This document shows, in pieces, positions 21,859 through 24,388 of a stretch of DNA of 24,388 bases. A program made the position numbers and the translations under genes. The stretch comes from DATEBA01 sp035288045 (lineage in GTDB: Bacteria; Actinomycetota; UBA4738; HRBIN12), in the NCBI GenBank assembly GCA_035288045.1, contig DATEBA010000016.1:1-24388 (forward strand). The letters run 5' to 3'. Position 1 is the stretch's first letter. Each line of letters starts with the position of its first letter. The notes beneath the pieces were generated by a model. The model saw only the letters and a program-made list of their open reading frames with translations, ran no database searches and had not been told where the DNA came from.

Positions 21859-23714
21859 TCGGGGAGCCAGAACTCGATCGCGGTGCCCTCGCCTGGGGCG
21901 CTCTGGACCTTTAGCCAGCCGCCGGCCAGCTCGGCGCGCTCGCGCATAGCCAGCATGCCGATGTGGCCGGGTTGCGGTTTGAACGACGCCGCGTCGAACC
22001 CGACCCCGTCGTCCTCGATACGAAGGTGCAGGCCACCGTCCCGGCATGCGATGCGGACCTCCACGCCGCTCGCGTGCGCGTGGGTCCGCGCGTTGACGAT
22101 CGCCTCCTGCGCGATGCGGTAGGCGACCGTGCGGACGGGTAGCTGCGCCTCGCATGTGACCTCGGTATCGCGTACGACGATCGGCAGGTATCCGTCTCGC
22201 GAGGTGGACGCGATCAGGTCTCTCAACGCGGAAGCCAGACCGTCGTCGAGGGCCGGCGGACGCAGCTCGACCAGCAGTCCCCGCATCGCCGAGATGGCTT
22301 CGCGCACCGTTGACTGGAGCCCGTCCAGCAGCGCGGCGCCCTCGTCGCGGAGGTGGGCTCGCAGCATCTGCATGCGCAGGTCGACGACCGTCATCTTCTG
22401 TACCGGATCGTCGTGCACGTCGGCGGCTATGCGGGCGCGTTCCTCCTCCTGCGCCGAGACGAGGTTCGCGAGCAGACGCTGTCGCTCCTGCTCGATCGCC
22501 CGGCGCTCCGTGATGTCCGTGGCGACCCCTTGCCAGTACTTTGGGCGTCCGTCGGGATCGCGGATCATCACTGCCTCGTCGTGCAGCCACACGAGCCGCC
22601 CGTCGCGGGCGACGACGCGGTACTCGAGCGAGAAGGGCTCGCCGGTCGCCGTGACGTGCTCGTCGGCGGCTCGATACGCGGGCATGTCGTCGGGGTGAAC
22701 GATGTCCGCCCACAGTCGCGAGTTGGCCACGCGCTCCTCGGCGGGGTAGCCGCTGATCGCCTCGATCTGCGGGCTCACGTACAGCATCCGGCCCTCCTCC
22801 AGATCCTCGATGTAAGTGATGGCCGGGATATTCTCGACGAGTGCCTGGAACCTGGCCTCGACCTCGGCGAGGGCGCCTTCGGCCTCCTTGCGCTCGGTAA
22901 CGTCGATCATGTGGCCGCGCCAGAAGCGGGGGTGGCCGTCCTCCTGGACGAGCACGGCCTCGTCCATGAACCAGCGCACGCGGCCGTCCTTGGTGACGAC
23001 CCGGTACTCGGCCCGGAATGGCTCGCGGCGCTCGGTGGCCTCTGTGTGCTGCGTGATCACCCGGTCGCGGTCCTCTGGATGCAGCAGCCGCTCCCACAAG
23101 TTGGGGTCGTTCAGGCACTCCTGGACCGTGTAGCCGAGGAGGCGCTCGGCCTGGGGGCTTATGTAGAGGGTCACGCCGGGGCCGTCCGGTGCGTCGATGT
23201 ATGTGATAGCCGGGAGGTCGTCCTCCGACGGACGAACGGTCTCGCGGTAGATCGCGGCTCGTTCCTCGGACCGGACCGCGCGAAGGACCCCGGCCGCCAG
23301 TCCCGCGGCGACCTCGACCCCCGCGTGGACGCTCGGGTGCCCGACCCGGCCGCCCCATAGCTCGAGCACGCCGACCACGTCGTCCCCCGCGCGGAGCGGA
23401 ACTCCCAGCACCGCCCCCGAGCCGTTGCGGGACTCCATCAGCGTCTCGCCCGCGTCCTTGACCCGCATGGCGAACACGGGGTCGGGCTCCCTGCCGGCGC
23501 CGGTCGCCGGGAAGCGCCCTGCGGTTTCGAGCGCGCCGTAGCGGTCGGCGACCCAGAGAACCCCACCGATCGCGAAGCTTCGCTCCGCTACCGCCGGCAG
23601 GAGCGCGGAGGCGACGGCGTCCACGGACCCGCACCCCGCCAGGGCGCGGTCGAGCAAGGCCAGGAAGGTGAGCTCCCCGGCGGTCGTCGTCGCGCGCTGG
23701 TGGGCGGCTTCCAT
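21855..23714 (-). CDS. Soluble GAF-PAS-PAS sensor histidine kinase (NarL type)
   Basis: A 619-residue kinase without membrane segments. A GAF-like sensor spans about 15-150 and two PAS/PAC modules about 165-275 and 290-402, each ending in a DVTER/DITER signature. The HisKA_3 dimer/phosphoacceptor region has H434 (RIAADVHDDPVQKM) and the HATPase_c domain has N541 (AQEAIVNARTHA), IEDDGVGFD and GHIGMLAMRERAE. It belongs to the NarX/DegS-like group that phosphorylates LuxR-type response regulators; no regulator is in this window. The HDDPVQ variant (usual HDxxxQ) keeps the key His-Asp and Gln. The signal is likely cytosolic (ligand, redox or light); no cofactor Cys is obvious. It is divergent from the methyltransferase gene and convergent with aminotransferase copy 3. 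Confidence 0.92.
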   Translation of the reverse strand: MEAAHQRATTTAGELTFLALLDRALAGCGSVDAVASALLPAVAERSFAIGGVLWVADRYGALETAGRFPATGAGREPDPVFAMRVKDAGETLMESRNGSGAVLGVPLRAGDDVVGVLELWGGRVGHPSVHAGVEVAAGLAAGVLRAVRSEERAAIYRETVRPSEDDLPAITYIDAPDGPGVTLYISPQAERLLGYTVQECLNDPNLWERLLHPEDRDRVITQHTEATERREPFRAEYRVVTKDGRVRWFMDEAVLVQEDGHPRFWRGHMIDVTERKEAEGALAEVEARFQALVENIPAITYIEDLEEGRMLYVSPQIEAISGYPAEERVANSRLWADIVHPDDMPAYRAADEHVTATGEPFSLEYRVVARDGRLVWLHDEAVMIRDPDGRPKYWQGVATDITERRAIEQERQRLLANLVSAQEEERARIAADVHDDPVQKMTVVDLRMQMLRAHLRDEGAALLDGLQSTVREAISAMRGLLVELRPPALDDGLASALRDLIASTSRDGYLPIVVRDTEVTCEAQLPVRTVAYRIAQEAIVNARTHAHASGVEVRIACRDGGLHLRIEDDGVGFDAASFKPQPGHIGMLAMRERAELAGGWLKVQSAPGEGTAIEFWLPD

Positions 23715-23826
23715 TCCCCCGGGCCGGAGTCGGGTCCGGCTGCCCTGTACCTGTGTCGGTCATCCGCCCTACTCGCTTGAGCGGCCGGGGCGATAGCATC
23801 GCGGGACGGTCTCGGAGGGGGGAGCG

Positions 23827-24388
23827 ATGCCAGGAGGGATACTCGAACGCCTGGCCGCCGGTCTGGTGCTCGGCGACGGCGGCTATCTGCTGGAGCTCGA
23901 GAAACGCGGCTACGTCCAGGCCGGACCCTTCACGCCCGAGGTGGTGATCGAGCACCCGGACGCGCTTGCGCAGCTCCACCGCGAGTTCCTTCGCGCGGGC
24001 GCCGAGGTTCTTCAGACGATGACCTTCTACGCGAGCGACGACAAGCTCGCGACGGTCGGCCTCGAGGGCAAGGTCGACGAGATCAACCGCAACGCCGTTC
24101 GGATCGCTCGCGAGGTGGCGTCTGAGGGCGAGGCGCTCGTCGCAGGGAACCTCTCGCTCACCTGGGCCTACGAGCCCGACGACGCCGCTACGCACGATCG
24201 GGTGCGCGCGCTCCTCGACCGCCAGCTCCAGGACCAGCTGGACGCCGGACCGCCCGACTTCTGGATCGGCGAGACCTTCTCTCACCTAGGGGAGGCTCTC
24301 CTCTTCGTCGAGCGCGCTCGAGAGACGGGGCTGCCCGTCATGGTCACGATGAGCTTCGAACAGCAGGAGCCGCGCTCGTACGAAGGCG
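23827..24388 (+). CDS. Betaine-homocysteine S-methyltransferase-like, partial
   Basis: The first 187 residues of a protein cut by the window end. The start follows a strong GGAGGGGGG site. GDGGYLLELEKRGYV (16-30), AGPFTPEVVIEHPDAL, LHREFLRAGAEVLQTMTFYA and SDDKL closely resemble animal and bacterial betaine-homocysteine methyltransferases (homocysteine-binding domain, PF02574). These transfer a methyl group from betaine or a related donor to homocysteine to give methionine. The zinc-binding Cys residues lie later in the family and are outside the window, so the donor and full activity cannot be checked. It is divergent from the kinase, with 112 bp between starts. General homocysteine methyltransferase (MmuM type) is less likely given the BHMT-specific N-terminus. 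Confidence 0.88.
   Translation, partial: MPGGILERLAAGLVLGDGGYLLELEKRGYVQAGPFTPEVVIEHPDALAQLHREFLRAGAEVLQTMTFYASDDKLATVGLEGKVDEINRNAVRIAREVASEGEALVAGNLSLTWAYEPDDAATHDRVRALLDRQLQDQLDAGPPDFWIGETFSHLGEALLFVERARETGLPVMVTMSFEQQEPRSYEG

Noticed and set aside
21256..24285. A 1,009-codon open frame on the minus strand
   Set aside because: It is antisense or out-of-frame to three well-recognised genes. It is very rich in Arg, Gly and Pro with no domain, as expected for shadow frames in GC-rich DNA.
1..24388. CRISPR arrays, rRNA genes, toxin-antitoxin pairs, phage structural genes
   Set aside because: No regularly spaced repeats, rRNA core sequences or matching small gene pairs were found by reading both strands.

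Overview
The window is high-GC bacterial DNA, most likely from an uncultured or deep-branching Actinomycetota. The signs are GC-rich third codon positions, an actinobacterial-type LAGLIDADG-like gene remnant, a full-length Lhr helicase, L,D-transpeptidases, and possible leaderless starts (TAnnnT about 7 nt before the start codon). The lineage is an inference from these features; no rRNA or marker gene is present.

Positions 42-6002 look like a small decayed genomic island. An intact tRNA-Leu(TAG) lies on the minus strand at 5939-6023. A perfect 66-bp direct copy of its 3' part lies at 42-107, as expected for attachment-site copies left by integration into a tRNA 3' end. Inside are an IS3-family element (592-1850), an IS256-family element with a frameshifted transposase (1998-3372), a LAGLIDADG-like gene cut up by them, a secreted propeller-like protein (3757-5499) and a methyltransferase remnant. 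No integrase is visible.

Positions 6057-10633 form a cell-surface block. It holds a small protein with two tandem C-C-C-H zinc-type motifs, a secreted RTX/P-domain/RTX protein, two L,D-transpeptidases (one a lipoprotein) and a secreted protein with about seven propeller repeats. Lhr helicase follows at 10744-14955. It meets a secreted TolB/PD40 propeller tail to tail, the two sharing a CTAG stop. Next come an acyltransferase-3 remnant, another secreted protein whose signal region looks frameshifted, and tRNA-Lys(CTT) and tRNA-His(GTG).

Positions 17646-21858 hold three consecutive paralogous class III PLP aminotransferases related to glutamate-1-semialdehyde aminomutase. Their start spacing suggests one transcription unit. 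A soluble GAF-PAS-PAS histidine kinase is convergent with the third (again a shared CTAG stop). Divergent from the kinase, a betaine-homocysteine methyltransferase-like gene runs off the right edge. The aminotransferase triplet beside this one-carbon enzyme is the most interesting metabolic context, but its substrate cannot be read from the sequence.
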